Notes: a model not told the origin generated them from the letters alone. A DNA stretch of 50,950 nucleotides from Branchiostoma floridae (GCF_000003815.2 NC_049981.1:6104154-6155103); one strand, 5' to 3'. Counted from the stretch's first letter, positions 13,178 to 26,600 are shown. Numbers and translations: made by a program.

Positions 13178-13330
13178 TTATCTGGAATCTCTGTTATAAG
13201 TACTGACGTTATTTTGTAGGTTTTGGGTCTGAATTTTTGCTCGTCACTTTTTTGTGTACAAAGACTGAGTCAGCCGGAAGTGACAGAGGCTAACCTAAAT
13301 ACGACATGGCGACATCGCAGAAATTCGCTT
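13178..13330. promoter_or_regulatory. Putative shared promoter of RNF111 (minus) and the small membrane protein gene (plus)
   Basis: CCGGAAGTG at 13274-13282 is a consensus ETS site. ACATGGCGAC near 13304 resembles a YY1 site, which often sits just downstream of a start site. On the minus strand a consensus donor (AAG/GTAAGA after 13177) suggests a noncoding first exon of RNF111 ending there. The plus-strand neighbour has its first recognised exon at 15147, so its leader could start here. Promoter activity and sharing are inferred. Confidence 0.4.
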
Positions 13331-14089
13331 CTCCCGCCTTATAAACGGGGTAAAAACACAGGCCTGTCCCGTATAACACTTCACTGTATACTAAACTCCA
13401 GTTTGCTACTGTATTTTTACCACGATTGTGTTTTAGTGATGAGAAATTTAAGCTAAATCGCAGAAAATACCTCTTTTTCTCTCTTGCCCAGCTGGTAATT
13501 GGATCGGCACCATACATTTCTAGATTAGGGGTGTACGAAAATCAGCAAAGCTTAACTAAAAAAAAATTCAAGAAAATCAAAAATATAACCACAGTTCACT
13601 ATATCTATTGTAAGTATAAAGGTTTATGGGGATGTTTTTATTCAAAGTGATAATAAATTTTGTCATAATTGATAATTTCTCAAATATAGTCCCCTATACG
13701 AATAGTGAACTATTCCTTACCCAGGATGCTCGATTCCTTTTATCAAGTAAACGCAAAGGAAGAACCAAAAATATATTAGATCATCCGTCAATCCATTAAG
13801 TATTTCTTTTCATCTAATATGTCATTCTAATATTTTACAAATGAACATTATAATGATCTTATGTCAGGTTAGGATGAGTTATAGATATTAACTAATTTTG
13901 TTGCGCTTAGATGCGGTGAATACCTTGAGGGTTCAGAGTTCGAAGCCCACCTGTGTCACCTGCGGTTCTTCCCCACACACCTGACGTGGCCGGCCGGCGT
14001 CCACGCACCTTGCCATCGTGTCTTACAACGTCTTAAGATTCCTCGGTATTTTCTAAGACATAATAAGAACAGCCGTCATACAACTGTAC

Positions 14090-14480
14090 TCACGAGGTGA
14101 TTTTCAAGACGACTGTTTTTGTCTTACGAAGAAGAAACCGTCAGGTCACCTGTGGGCGGTACCTTTTAAGTCTCCCAGCTGTTCAGGTAGGTTGGGTTGA
14201 GGTCACCTTAATTTTTGCTTCTTATCATTACAGGTGATCTCTTAATGTCTCTGTGTGTTTGTAAACTCCTTTTCTCAAGAAGTACGTTTTCTCTTTGTTG
14301 TCTCTTACGTGAGAGTAAGAAGAAAGTCGTCCCAGCTGTTCACGTATGTGTTGAGATCACCTTGTTCCTTATCATGTTGTCATACGTAGGATAAGAGGAA
14401 ACATTGAGATCACCTGCGACTGTTAAACACATTACAGCTGTTACAGGTGAGTCAGATTGAGGTCACCTTGTTACAGGTGA
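14090..14480. repeat. Degenerate tandem units with GAGGTCACCTT / CAGCTGTTCA
   Basis: Three imperfect units of the form CAGCTGTT..AGGT..TTGAGRTCACCTT occur near 14176, 14332 and 14433, with further AGGTCACCT or AGGTGATC words around them. They are followed by a (TTG)n run at 14482-14525. No open frame is associated. AGGTCA is also a nuclear-receptor half-site, but no function is shown. Confidence 0.5.
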
Positions 14481-14550
14481 TCTGTATCTGTTGTTGTTGT
14501 CTTTTTGTTGTTGTTGTTGTTGTTGATTTACAAATTAGCATTGTCTTTAA

Positions 14551-14796
14551 TGAATGAATGAATGAAGACCTTTATTGTACAATTTTGCCCAACCGAGCTA
14601 TTACAGGTCACAACAAGTCAGGATATATACATATAAAAGTGTCACAAATCTAGTCTAACACAAAAGTTCGGCTTCTTCTCGCTTCTTGGTAATAGTGAAA
14701 ATGTAGGACTGTATGGATTTCGTTATTGTAGGTTTGTCAAAATGCATGAGAAACATAAACTTGTCAGTGCTTAACTCATGTGTCTAAAATGAGGGA
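14551..14796 (-). mobile_element. Non-LTR retrotransposon 3' end, broken copy
   Basis: On the minus strand it carries the tail of an ORF2-like frame ending TITKKREEAELLC-stop, a short 3' UTR, AATAAA and a (TTCA)n tail. A second, better copy lies at 32214-32508. This copy is frameshifted upstream of the TDKFMFLMHFDKP segment. A tail of FIF..KKR form with short terminal repeats fits the CR1/L2 group. Confidence 0.6.
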
Positions 14797-15149
14797 ATCT
14801 ACTTTCTATATAACTAAATATGGTCTCTTTGACTAGAACTAGAAGCTAGAAGTAGTAGAAGAAATGTTTCTTGCCAAAATGTCCAGCTGTTTGATACTGA
14901 GACAAACTGAACAAATATGCTTAGATTTGTTAAAAGAACATCTGTTTATCTTGGTGTTACTTTTTTCCAAACTTCAACAATATTAACTAATTTTTGTATT
15001 GTAGTCATCTCTGTCACTTGGGTTCCTTTTGCATAGACAAGTGTCATAGTCTGTATGGACTGACTGACAGAGAGAGAGAGAATTTTTTTTTTCAACAGAA
15101 AAAATCCTCAGTAGTTCTTGAGCAGCAGAACAAATCACTCCTACAGAAG

Positions 15150-16077
15150 ATGGTAGATCTGAGTGGTTCGGGTCCAGACGCACCGTTAGAACACGCCTTC
15201 GACAACAGGCTGTTCATTATACCTGCTGCCATCATCATGCTCATCATAGGTAAGTGGGACTGGCTGGATTAGGGTTAGGGTACTAGTAGTTATTCAGGAG
15301 TCTAAAGTTTCTGGGTTCACATGGTGCTAATGCTGTGCCTCTAGAAAAGTTACTTTACACCTCACTATTACATAGTACCAAGATGACAAAAATACTTGGT
15401 GGAAGCTACAGGCGGCTTTGGGACGCTGTCTGCAGCCGTAAAAGCCACACACTGTTTGTTTTGCTATATATATATTGTTATGATTATTGACAAAGTGTGT
15501 CTGTGCCCTTTTGCACACAATAATCTCATTAAAAACCTGTTTTTCAAGGTCTCAGTTCAGTCTCTCTAACTCCTGGAATAGCGTTTTTGCGACAATGGGA
15601 ATTGGCTGACGGAAAAAAGTTTCGAGCTGGCTAGAGCTCTGAGCAACACACATATTTTGAATGAGCAGGATTATTCCTAATACTAGAGGGTTAAAAAAGC
15701 CCTCTCCTTTGGGGCCTATTGACCATTCCTCAACCGAGATGGGGGCTGATACAAACTGCCAACCAGTTGCTGATTGCTTCTGCTTAGCTCAAGTGACATA
15801 GACTTGGGTCTAATCAACTTCGAATTTACCAGATGACTGGTCGTAAACTTATTTGTAGACACTTTGCGTTGTGTATGGTTTATTTATTTATTTGTGTATG
15901 GTTGTGTGTTAATTTTGTACAGCTTGAACTCATGTTACATGTCTTGTCCTATCTCCAGGTTTTGCCGGCTACAAGCTCTACACCTCAGTCTCTTCGAGAG
16001 AGCGGGCGCGGGAGGAGAAACGTCAGCGCCGCAAGGAACGGAAGGATGTCAAGACGACGGACAAGAAGAAGAAATAA
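15150..16077 (+). CDS. 72-residue single-pass membrane protein with basic tail, two coding exons
   Basis: Exon 15147-15249 (acceptor CTCCTACAG, donor ATAG/GTAAGT) joins exon 15959-16077 (acceptor TATCTCCAG) with a one-base phase, giving 72 residues ending in KKKK-stop. The ATG at 15150 is three bases into its exon, so the leader must lie in an upstream exon. Residues 1-20 are short and acidic to neutral (MVDLSGSGPDAPLEHAFDNR). Residues 21-41 form one hydrophobic helix (LFIIPAAIIMLIIGFAGYKLY). Residues 46-72 are strongly charged (RERAREEKRQRRKERK), probably facing the cytosol or matrix. The layout resembles eukaryotic small integral membrane (SMIM-type) proteins, but I do not recognise a named family and assign no function. 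The phase match and consensus splice sites make it a likely real gene. Confidence 0.75.
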
Positions 16078-16247
16078 CCTGCAGCATTGCCATAGTTACC
16101 CGTGGAGTTGCCATGGCTACCACCACATTCCGAGGGGGTTTGTCTGTGTCCGAGGTCATCTGAGGTCATCGGGGCTGCTGCAGCGTTCTTTTTGCTGGAC
16201 ATGAAGAATTCTGAGTAGACGGTGAAATGTCTACCCTGGAGGCAAAG

Positions 16248-16443
16248 TACTGTAAATGCAGAAATGCTCGCGGTTTTCGCTGTGGCCACTTCACCGTGAA
16301 TTTAAAACCACCGCGAACATTTTTCCATGGCAGGGAAGAGACTACAGTGCATGGTGCTACCGCAAACTTAAAACCACCGTGAAAAGTCATTTTTCTGCTA
16401 CCGCGAAATTGAATTCCCGCGAACTTAAATGCATTTGCAGTGC
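16248..16443. mobile_element. MITE-like element, TACTGTAAATGCA family (best-preserved ends)
   Basis: TACTGTAAATGCAGAAATG and (inward) CACTGCAAATGCATTTAAG form the inverted ends. Four CGCGAA/TTCGCG-type tracts lie inside. It inserts about 170 bp after the stop codon of the small membrane protein gene. Confidence 0.75.
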
Positions 16444-17109
16444 TGTATGGTTTCAGACACACTACCAAGCCACAAGTTCGTTGGTCTCTTAGTCAGACAA
16501 GAGGGGCAAACTGGCTAAGTCTAGAATTTGGCTTGAATTTGAACGTCTCTAATTGTACAAGCTAAAATTTCTTGCATATTCATCAGAGAAGAGACATGAA
16601 AGTGAACTGCATCTACAGGTAGGATAGACTAGGAAACAGTTTTACCTGGTTTACCATTTCTCAAAGTCTCAGTTTTGATTATAGATTGGGTAAAGGAAAA
16701 ATGCAGTTCACATCAAATTCAGTAGATGGCATTTCTGCTTAAGGACTCTTGCACTAAGACTCCATCAGTAGCAGGTCAACAACATGGGGTTAAAGAACTT
16801 GTGGCCCAAGTAGAGACTCTAAATCTGTGTGGGGTTCTTTGCCTTCTAGGGTATGAAATATCGTGGTAACTTATAATGCAGTCCACCTGTACAATTTGTG
16901 ATACAGACCACTGCCCTGGGCAGAGTTAGGTGCTCTTATTTTTCAGAAGCATAATTTTGAAAAAGAAGCAACTCGTGCAAAGAAATATTGATTACACCAC
17001 ACTGACAACAAATTGCTTTTTTTGTGAAATTTACAGCTGCTCAAGAGTTTGTCGAGACAAAAATTAGTCTGATTTTATCTTTACTATCGGGTTAATCAAT
17101 TCAACAGTT

Positions 17110-17297
17110 TTTTGCTCACATAGTTTTTGTGGTGACCACTGACTTCACAGCAAAGTTGGAACCATCGTTAACATTTTTCCATTATGATACAAGGCTGCTG
17201 TCTATGGTACTACCACAAACTTAAAACCACCGCGAATACTCCATTTTCCCGCTATCGTGAAAGTAAATCCCTGCAAACTCAAATGTATTTACAGTAG
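17110..17297. mobile_element. MITE-like element, TACTGTAAATGCA family, 5'-truncated
   Basis: Internal AAAACCACCGCGAA and the right end ATGTATTTACAGTA are kept. The left terminus is not recognisable. Confidence 0.6.
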
Positions 17298-17299
17298 TA

Positions 17300-18840
17300 T
17301 TATAAAACTGGAGGGACCGGGTTTGAATTCCACCTACTAGCCTCTCTTGTTTTTCACAAGCACTGTCTTTGAAGAGTTGTTCTGAGTGCTTCGTGGGATG
17401 CACAGGGAATACAACTCTGTCACCTGTTTTTGCAAAATTTTCATAAAAACTTGCAATTTTAAAAAACTAATGCAGAGCACCTAATCCTGCCTGGAATGTA
17501 GTTAATTTTACGATTGAGAGTAAGTTATGCTAAGATACAAAAAAGTCAATGTTTTCATTCTCATATAAGTATGAATGTCAGCGAAATGTGCAATCTGAAT
17601 TGAAGGACAGACATTTTAGTAAGCTTTAAGGCTTTGAATATGTTTGAATAGATTTTATCAGTTTTAGCAACTATTCTGTTTATTAGAACCAGCTGTATTC
17701 GTATTAACAGTAGAAGTAATATGACATCTAATCTTATGGAAAAACTAGACTCTAACTAACCAACACTACAAATAAGTTGGGAATTACCACAAATTTTTGG
17801 ATGACTCCGTCAGCCTTGTTCACGGAATGGACCCATCTACTGTAACTTTAAGATTGTGACGTCGTAGACATTATTACTGCAGCAGAGGGTTGTAATGCGG
17901 TACCGTAAATGCTAGATAAGCTATGTCGCCCCCCGTCTCGGTGGTCAAGGATGTACACAGCCTTCTTCACTGCTTTTGCAAAGAATTCCGGCTCTGTATC
18001 GACATAGGTCCCAACTCTTTTGTAGTGTTGGTCAGTTAAAGTTTGATTTTTCCATAATGTCATTTGCCAACACAGATGAACTTTCATGCTAAGATCTGTG
18101 ATCTTGTTTATGATAAAGTATGTATAATGTGCCACTCCTAACTTGCAGTGCCATATTAATGTAGATGCAAATTATGGGGTCAGGAAAATCACATGAAAAG
18201 CAGGTATAATGTAATTTTTAATATCCTAATGCCTACATTGTTCTGGTTGTTCAGTCCACAGGTTTTAGCAGTTATAAGTCTTGTAAACGATATCGTCTGT
18301 ATTATTTTAACAAATTAACATCACGGATATGTTGAAATTTAAGTTATACTGATAGATATGTCAGATTTTACATAATGTGAGGAAAATGTTTGGTTGTCAG
18401 ATACTCTACATGACTTGCTGTGATATGTTACTACCCACTAGTTTGATTTTTAAAGAAGTAAAAGGAATTTTTCCTCTAACAATGGCAAGACCTTTTATCT
18501 AAAAAAACTGATTCAAAATTGTTCTTTTTTTTCTCTATCTCAAGATCTTTCTCATTTAATCATCAAACAATTGTGTTTTTCCTTTGCCTTTTTTTTTTAA
18601 TTTCCTCTTTCACTACTTTTCCCCAAACTTTTTTTTTTCCTTTTGGACTGGTCCGAAAAAACTGGGCCTGAAAAAATTGAATTTTGGACCGATCAGAAAA
18701 TAAACACACTATATTGGCTGGTGTCTTGGGGATTTACCATACAAGAAAAAGTGAAGAGCGACGTAGAGTAGAATTTATATAGTTTCAACAGACAAACCTA
18801 CAGGGGTGGAGTTAGTCTTGTGTAGGGAGTCGGATAGTCC
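17300..18840. other. No gene seen; AT-rich intergenic DNA
   Basis: I see no convincing exon here. A 95-codon minus-strand frame (17848-18135) lacks recognisable splice support or a family signature. Homopolymer T and A runs cluster at 18520-18650. Confidence 0.5.
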
Positions 18841-18846
18841 ACCTAA

Positions 18847-18993
18847 TACTGTAAATGCAGAAATGTTCGCGGTGGATTAATGTTCACGGTTTTTGCGGTG
18901 ACCACTTCACCACGAACTTAAAACCATCGCGAAAAGTCCTTTTTCACACTACCGCAAAATTAAATCCCCGTGAACTTTAATAAATTTGCAGTA
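18847..18993. mobile_element. MITE-like element, TACTGTAAATGCA family
   Basis: It starts TACTGTAAATGCAGAAATG and ends AAATTTGCAGTA, with internal GCGGTGACCACTTCACC shared with the copy at 7653. Confidence 0.75.
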
Positions 18994-19869
18994 TCTTCAT
19001 TGATTTTGTACAGAAAAAGATGGTCGTCTTGAGTATGGCCAATTCACAAGTTTTCAAAATCAGGTATGGACCTGAACCTGACATCCACCTGAATTTTCTG
19101 TACCCCTATATTAAATAAATGACTTCACAATACTACCTTATACACTTAAAGCCTGCTGCCAAAGTATCTCTATGTTTGGTACCAAAATTTGCATCAAATA
19201 TTGGAAAGGCAGCAGGGAGAACATAACGCTATTGCTGTATCATTTCTGTAAGCCCTGATGTATCCTTACTTTAGACAACAGCAACAACAACGATGTATAG
19301 GAAATCCCCATGTCTTAATTGTCAGAATTGTTATTCAGCATTGTTATGTGGGGTGTTTGGCAGCTACATGTATTGATGAAAACAATGAATAGTTTTACAT
19401 AAGCCTGCTGTGTGCTTCGTTTGACTTTGACTGTTTGTTACCGTTGTTAACAACACAAACTTGCACCTCCTGTTCTACTCTTAGCTCTTTTTCGAGTAGA
19501 AATTAGTGTAAATTAAAATACAGCAAAGTTTTAAAAGACCCCACTGATTTAAAAAGACTTTAACAGTCACTATAGCTACATTTAAAAGTAGATGATAAAA
19601 CAGAATTCAGGCCTTCGTTACCCAATTGGATTTGATCCTCAGAGCCAAAGGGCCCAGTGGAGTGGTCTGGATAAAAGCTAACCAGTTCTCAATTGTTTAA
19701 CTAGGCTGAGTAAGTAGTAGCTTATCAGTAAACACAGGAAATATTCTCTTGATAAAATAAAGGTAGGCACTGAAGACCCAGTTTAGCAGCTTAAAATCTG
19801 TTACATCCAAAAAGTGCTTCTATCCCCAAGGCGCTTTTGGGATAGAGCACATTTGGGATAGCACAGTCT

Positions 19870-20640
19870 CCTATCAAAACATTTCACAAAGAGGTTAATA
19901 CAATGTATATCTCTGTCTGAACATTCTACAACTAGTGGTACACAAACTTTCGTCTCAGATCATGGTACTCAAGGCTTTGTCGTGGAAGCAATGCTGCATT
20001 AAAGAGAGACTTCAACAATCTTGTGTCTCCTATCAAAATATTTCACAAAGAGGTCTATACTCTATAAATTCACAACTCTGTCTCACAAACTTCCATCTCA
20101 GGTCATGCTACTCTTTGTCGTGGAAGCAATGCTGCAATAAGCTTATATTTCACAAAGAGGTTTTTACAATCCATATCTCTGAACATTCAACAACTAGTGG
20201 TACACAAACTTTCGTATCAGATCATGGTACTCTTTGTCGTGAAAGCAATGCTGCAATAAGCTATCAAGATATTTCACAGAGAGGTTAATACAATCTATAT
20301 CTCTGTCGCAATATTCTACTAGTGGTACAGAAACGTTCGCCTCAGATCATGGTACTCTTTGTCGTGGAAGCAATGCTGCAATAGGCTATCAAGATATTTC
20401 ACAAAGAGGTTTATACAATCCATATCTGAACATTTAACAACTAGTGGTAACGTTACACAAACTTCCGTCTCAGGCGGCTACTCTTTGTCGTGGAAGCAAT
20501 GCTGAAATAAGCTATCAAGATATTTCACAAAGAGTTCTATACAATCCATATATCTCTGAACATTCAACAACTAGTGGTACACAAATTTCCTCCTCAGATC
20601 ATGGTACTCTTTGTCGTGAAAGCAATGCTGCATGCGCGCT
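19870..20640. repeat. Tandem array carrying the last codons and stop of the HoxX-like gene
   Basis: Six degenerate units of about 115-140 bp each contain, on the minus strand, a version of GCAGCATTGCTTTCACGACA through the TAG stop, i.e. the segment coding CFHDKEYHDLRRKFVYH. The shared 'TTTGTCGTGGAAGCAATGCT' word recurs near 19977, 20117, 20233, 20355, 20485 and 20608. The right-most unit is the real end of the gene. The other part of each unit (ATATTTCACAAAGAGGTT.. CAACAACTAGTGG) is 3' flank. Confidence 0.85.
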
Positions 20641-23600
20641 AGCTCCTCGCGACGGTGGTCGTCCAATTTGGACCAGAGGGACGCGGTCGATGCTTGCTTG
20701 TCTCGGATAATCTCGCGAGATTCGGCCTGTAGGCGCAGACACTTCAGAGGAATGTGCGCGTTCAGTTCAGCCGCGTTGTACCCGATGACGTCATCTATCA
20801 TTCCTAGAAGGTTGAAAAAAAAACAAAGTAGAAAGATTCGTTTATGAAGGTTAGACATCCAGGTAAACAATATTCATTGACGCGTCGATAAAAGTCATCC
20901 TCCTAACGCCCGGTCCCCAACGGCATTACCTTATGGGGCCCTGCTATCTCATGCCCTATCCGTGGTTATTATGATTGTCGCCACAAACAAGCTGTCAACC
21001 AATCAGAGAATAGGCCTTTCTTGGGCTTGTTGTTGTCGCAAGCTGTCTCGCAAAGGCCGCTGGGAAGCTATCAGCCAATCATGTTACGTATTACATGGCT
21101 CCATCCTCCTACGCCCGATCCCCAACGGCTGACTGCCCATATAAGGGCAAGCTCATTAATATTTATAAGTAGGGCGCTCCCTAACTGGTCTGATTGCACA
21201 AGAAAGCAGAGGTAACACAAGTGGTTTTGACACGACTGTGGTCCCTCTTCGTAGGAGAATGATAAAAGTTAGACATCTAGGTAACAAGATATTAGCACAA
21301 AGCAGTTACTCGAGCAACTGGATCTGATTTTGGAAACGGTCAGACGTTCATCAGATGGCATCAACTCTCTTTCGTCAGTGTCACTAAAGTGATCTGGGAG
21401 AAACTAGTCTTTTATACTATGAATGCAAAAGAGCTAACGAGAATTTCGGATGTCAAATAGGAAACAAGGTTAGACAAAGTTGATCTGAAAACCAATATTC
21501 ATTGCAATTCAATCTATACAACTGGACATCCATCACTCTTCTTCGTCACTAGAATGAACTGGAAAAAAAAACAATTCAATACAAGCACAGCTAACTTTTC
21601 AAAAGAAGCAGACTCTCACCCATATCGAAGGCCTTTGTTGCCAGCAGCGGCTGCATCCCATTGGTCAGTTCCTCTGCTACGGGGATTCCCACCCTGTAGG
21701 GCAGGGAGTAAGTCCAGTACTCTGACCCGAAGAGCGCCATCTTGCGGTAGTGTGGGTTCAGCACCACGCCCGCGTGGCTCCAAACCTTTTTAAAAAAGAG
21801 AAATATCATACAAACAATGCAACAATCGGAAATCTTTCTTTTTCCTGCTGCAATACAATATTCATGACAAAGACAATCTATGTAGTGACACAAAATGTAA
21901 GATACTAAGGAGATACGTATGGCCAAAATTAGAGGACAGTGATGTGGGTTGTAAAAGATTTGCATAACTCATTTGCATTTTCGTGATGACTTAAATGTCA
22001 CAGCTACAGCGCTGTGGAGGAGGCTCTCTTGATTGGTTTGATCATTCTCCTACACAGAGAGGACCAAAGTCGTCTCAAAACTCTTCTTTTTTTTCAGACA
22101 ACGTTGGTCCCCTTTGCGTAAACGTAGTACAGAGAATGGGTTTGGGTGGGGCTCGAACTAATAATTTTGTAGCAGTACTAGTTTCAAAAGAAATTAAGTT
22201 TTTCCGTATCGACAAATAGGATCACCTTGTCCGCAGCGAGCGCCATCATGACCCCTCCGGCCCCTGCGTTCCCCTGCAGCGCTGCCACTGTCACCTTACT
22301 GCGCATGCTGAATATCGCCTTCACTACGTCATCGATGGCTGTGATGTTAGCCCACGATTCGGTGGCGGCACATTCGGAGTTCTCGATGACGTTCAAGTGA
22401 ATGCCGTTACTGAAGAAGTTATACCTGTGCGCGGGACAGTTAAAGATGTTTTCATTAGTTTGCAATTGCAAGACTTGTTTTGAATCGTAAAGTTCTTAAA
22501 ATATGAAACTATGATATACTTTTAATAAGGCCTTTATTTGCCCCTTTTATCTGCCTGTATAGGGATGGTCCCAAACTTAGCTGACAGCTGATTAATATAG
22601 ATAATGTCTTAAAACATTTGTATTTCATAAGCCCAGACTAAAATTGCAAGACAAAGAACATCTTAAAGCTGTCAGATTTAGGCCATATGTTGCTGCTCCG
22701 ATCCGGTCATATCAACAAGTTTGTGAAGTTTATAAGTTTAATTGTTGCTTTTCATCATCATCTTCATCATTGGTCGACGTGCTTACACACGACGGTCCCT
22801 TACGGGGCTGAATACAAGACGGGGATGCGCCAGGTCTCCTATCTGTGTGAATGATGTAACTCACCGTATGGCAGATACACGGAGGTTAACCAGGCCCCAA
22901 TCCGGGTGATTTGAATTGAATCACCAACTCCAGACAAAATTGTTAGGAAAATTTTTTTTTTTCGAAAGGTGTGGTGTTATTGGGTGGGCCGACTACTCAC
23001 TCTTTGCAGCCAGGGGCTGTATTGCGAGGAGCTTACAATAGGCGGGGCTAGATCGCAAGGGTCTGGAGCGAGCTGCCATTCGGTGCCACTCAGGTGACCT
23101 CAATACGACAGTAATTGCCCCAGGTGCGGCCAAGGTACTGTAGGTTTTGGACCACTCACACCGCACCATCGCACATGTGGCGGGTTCTTCAAAAGGTGTG
23201 GTGGGTTCCATCTTTGATATTGAAGCTTCTAGCTTGGTACTTACCCGCCCATCAGCACCACAACAGAGCAGTCGGGATCCTTGTTCACACGTAACAGAAC
23301 CTGCTCGAGTCGGCGGCACTGGTCTGTGCTCATCGCGCCGTTGTAGAAGTCGAAGTGCACGTAGCAGACGCCGTCTTGGCGCGTCGTCCAGACGTCTTGG
23401 AACGTCTTGGGCCTGGTGCCGTAAGAAAGTGGCTCGCAGTGGTCGATGGGAAGGGACGTGACGTCAACTGAAGGGAGGACGGACGTGGCGGGAAGCTTCA
23501 GACTGGTCTTCTTGGGGGAGGCCTGAAAAAAGGGGTGTAGCCGATTTATGTATACATTTGATACACCGTTGGACTGTGCATTTTTGAGCCAGCACTTATG

Positions 23601-26600
23601 AAAACAGTAAAACAAAACAAAAATGCTTGCCAGATTGGCCACACTGATTTAATTTTATGAACGACATCCACGCGAGCATTGATTTTGGCATGTTCTAAAA
23701 GACTGTGACCACATGTGACCCAATAGAGTCCAAGTTCAATCAGAATTTTACACTTGACAGAGAATCTGTTCCCTACTGCATGGTGCTTAAAGTGGTACGT
23801 ATACCAGGTCAGGGTGTTTTGAGCTTAGAAGACAGCAACGTTTGTAAGCAGTTCGAGCATAAACAAGAGTTCGGAGACCTCATATCTCCATGAAATAGTC
23901 TGATTATGTAAATGATTTCCACATGTTTACATAAACTGTGTTTGGTTATGTACACATTTAGATAACTTACACTGGTAATAATGTTGATTGTGCAATCATT
24001 AACCATTTAGAAGAATTATAGCACTTTAGATTAATTATGCAAATTAGGGATATATTTGCATAATTGATATCTGTTAATGTTCTTTCAGCCACAAACTACA
24101 TGGCGAAAGTTACAAATATAGAATTCCCTCACAGATCATGCAAATTAAGTGCCAGTTTGCATTCTTTGCACTTGATTATGTACATCTCTATCTAAGCTAC
24201 CTACATACCAAATATCATTTAAATTTGTCGGTCCCTTGTCCAGTTATCCTCCAAAGAAGATTTTGAGAAAAACGCTCCTGCGGTTCCAGAGCAACCTTCT
24301 AGGGGACCCAAATATGCACGACATATTCCTTACGTCATCAGCTATCTACCACCAAAAAATCAAGACCATAGCACATCCAGGTCAAAAGAGACAAAAAAGG
24401 GAATTTCTGCTGCAGTACAAAGGTCACATACCATGGGGCCCAAAATTGACCTTGACCTTCCTCTTTCGAACACCTACCCACATACCATATCATGGCAATC
24501 CATTCAGAGGTTTTTGAGTTATGCTAACCACAGATATCCAAACAAACATACAAACACACGGACAGACAGACAGACACACACACACAAAACTATATCTCCA
24601 TTTTTCATGGAGATAATAACCCATACCTTAAGATGTGAGATCCAGACGGCAGTGTCTTCACCGCAGGCCACCATGACAGCGCCGTTCCTCTTCCCGATGA
24701 CGTCACCAGGTGTGACGTCACGCTCCTTCTTCAGACGCCTCACGATGTCGGGATCGCCTTCCACGCATGCGCCGAACAGCACAAAGTCGCGCTCCTGCAG
24801 TTGATCTGTAACCAGATTTTTGCCATTGAAACATTCTACTGAAAACAAGACAACGGTTTATAATTTAAAAAAAAGCAATGCTCAATAATGTATCTTTAAA
24901 TGTGAGTCTGAGCCTGTTTCTGTTCAGCTTCGATGGCATTTTCTTGTGCTTGGAACAATCCTCTAGCCTGAGTATTAGCCTTGTTAGTTTAGCTCACGAA
25001 GGGGGAGTATGGGAGCCCCGGTAAACTACCAAGGCTGATAGGCTAACAATCCTGAAGATTAATAAATAAATATATAAAATACCCCATGACTAAGTCTAGC
25101 TTTCTTTCTGACTACGTATCACAATTTATTAACGATGCTGCAGCTAACCTTGCACGGCCACGCGGAGTGTACCCAACGCGCCCGGCTGGGAGTCGCATGA
25201 CCGCACGGCTCGTGCCACGTCCTCCGCCGGCAGCGCCCAGTCAACTCGCCGGTCTTCTGCCGTGACCTTCCGCTTCAGCACACCTTTCACCTGAAAAAAA
25301 AGCGCCCCTTATCATGTTGGTTTCTAGAAGATACTTAGTTCAGGACATTTTATACTTGGTTGACCGTTTGTCGTGGCTACTTAACTTGTTGCCGGGTACC
25401 GGGTTCATTTTAAGTTTGAGGTAGCAGAACACAGTTTTCGGCCTATGGGGATTTCTATAGTTAAGGGCCTCAAGGTGACTGGCTTCGACACAATAAAAAA
25501 TATAGTAGGGTGCACTTTTGGAATACCCAAAACGGATATGTTTGAGTTGAAGGTACAAGCCACAAAATATTAAAAAACAAAAAAAATCCTGTCGGCGTAT
25601 CGTCTTCTCGCGCAATCTTTGAAATGCCCCTCTGCGGAGGTCACAGAACTGCAGCCGGCTCACACTAGAACGGCAGTTGCGTAATGGGGCGCATTTATAC
25701 ACAAAATAGAAAACTTTCACAATCCAAACCATACAGTCTCAGAGTCGACACCTTCCGTGACCACGCAGCACAGGTTATATCTGGCTCTCCCTCAAATAAG
25801 GCTTTTTACCTCTCCTTCAACAAGTTGTTTTATGTACCCGCGTCATACACCCCGGGGTTCGCCCATTAATACTGTGTAATCTGCTACCTTGACTAAAAAT
25901 TCAACCCGGTGCCCGTCCGGACCCAAAATTCTCCGGGAGCCGCAAGGTGTCTCACGGGCAAAAGTGCCCAAAAAGCAGTTCTTAAACTGCCTGGCAGGGT
26001 CCCATTTTCTAATTGGAACCTAAGCCTTCGGCATACGTCACATTTCCAAACTGGTGCCCGACTGGGCAGCTTTCGAGAACAAAAACCATGATATAAATAA
26101 AAGACACCAAACTACACAAAACCTAAAGAGAATAGTCGTGGGCATTATTTGTGTATATCATACGTATACATTTTTTTTCATTTCCACGACTAGCCCGGCC
26201 GGGCCCCGGTTTGGAAATGTGACGTTAGGCTAAAACTGATGTCTATCAGGGTTCCCACACTTGAATGCAACAAATAAGAGGGAATGCATGCGCCTTTTCC
26301 ATATTCATGGGGACTGTAACTAATAGCAAGATGACCATATTTTATATGTAATTGGGATTAGCATAATGCGCTGCGGCAGTCTCCCTGAATTCGGTTTTAA
26401 GGTGTTGTCAGAACCCCCATGCAGACCCTTTAAGATGGTCATCAGAGCGCCTTCATAAAATGACAAAGTTGTCCATGCTTACGACAGTCTTAATGAACTC
26501 AGCTTAAAGTGTTGTCAGAACCCCCATGCAGACCCTCTTAGTTGATCATTAGGACACCTTTATAAAACAAGGAATGACGAAGATGCCCAGGGTAAAACAA

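Noticed and set aside
17848-18135. 95-codon minus-strand frame containing FFAKAVKKAVYILDHRDGG
   Set aside because: It has no family signature and no splice or promoter support; it could be a transposon remnant but I cannot show it.
19935-20710. Plus-strand frames of 117 and 88 codons
   Set aside because: They are antisense to the repeated end of the HoxX gene and to its last exon.
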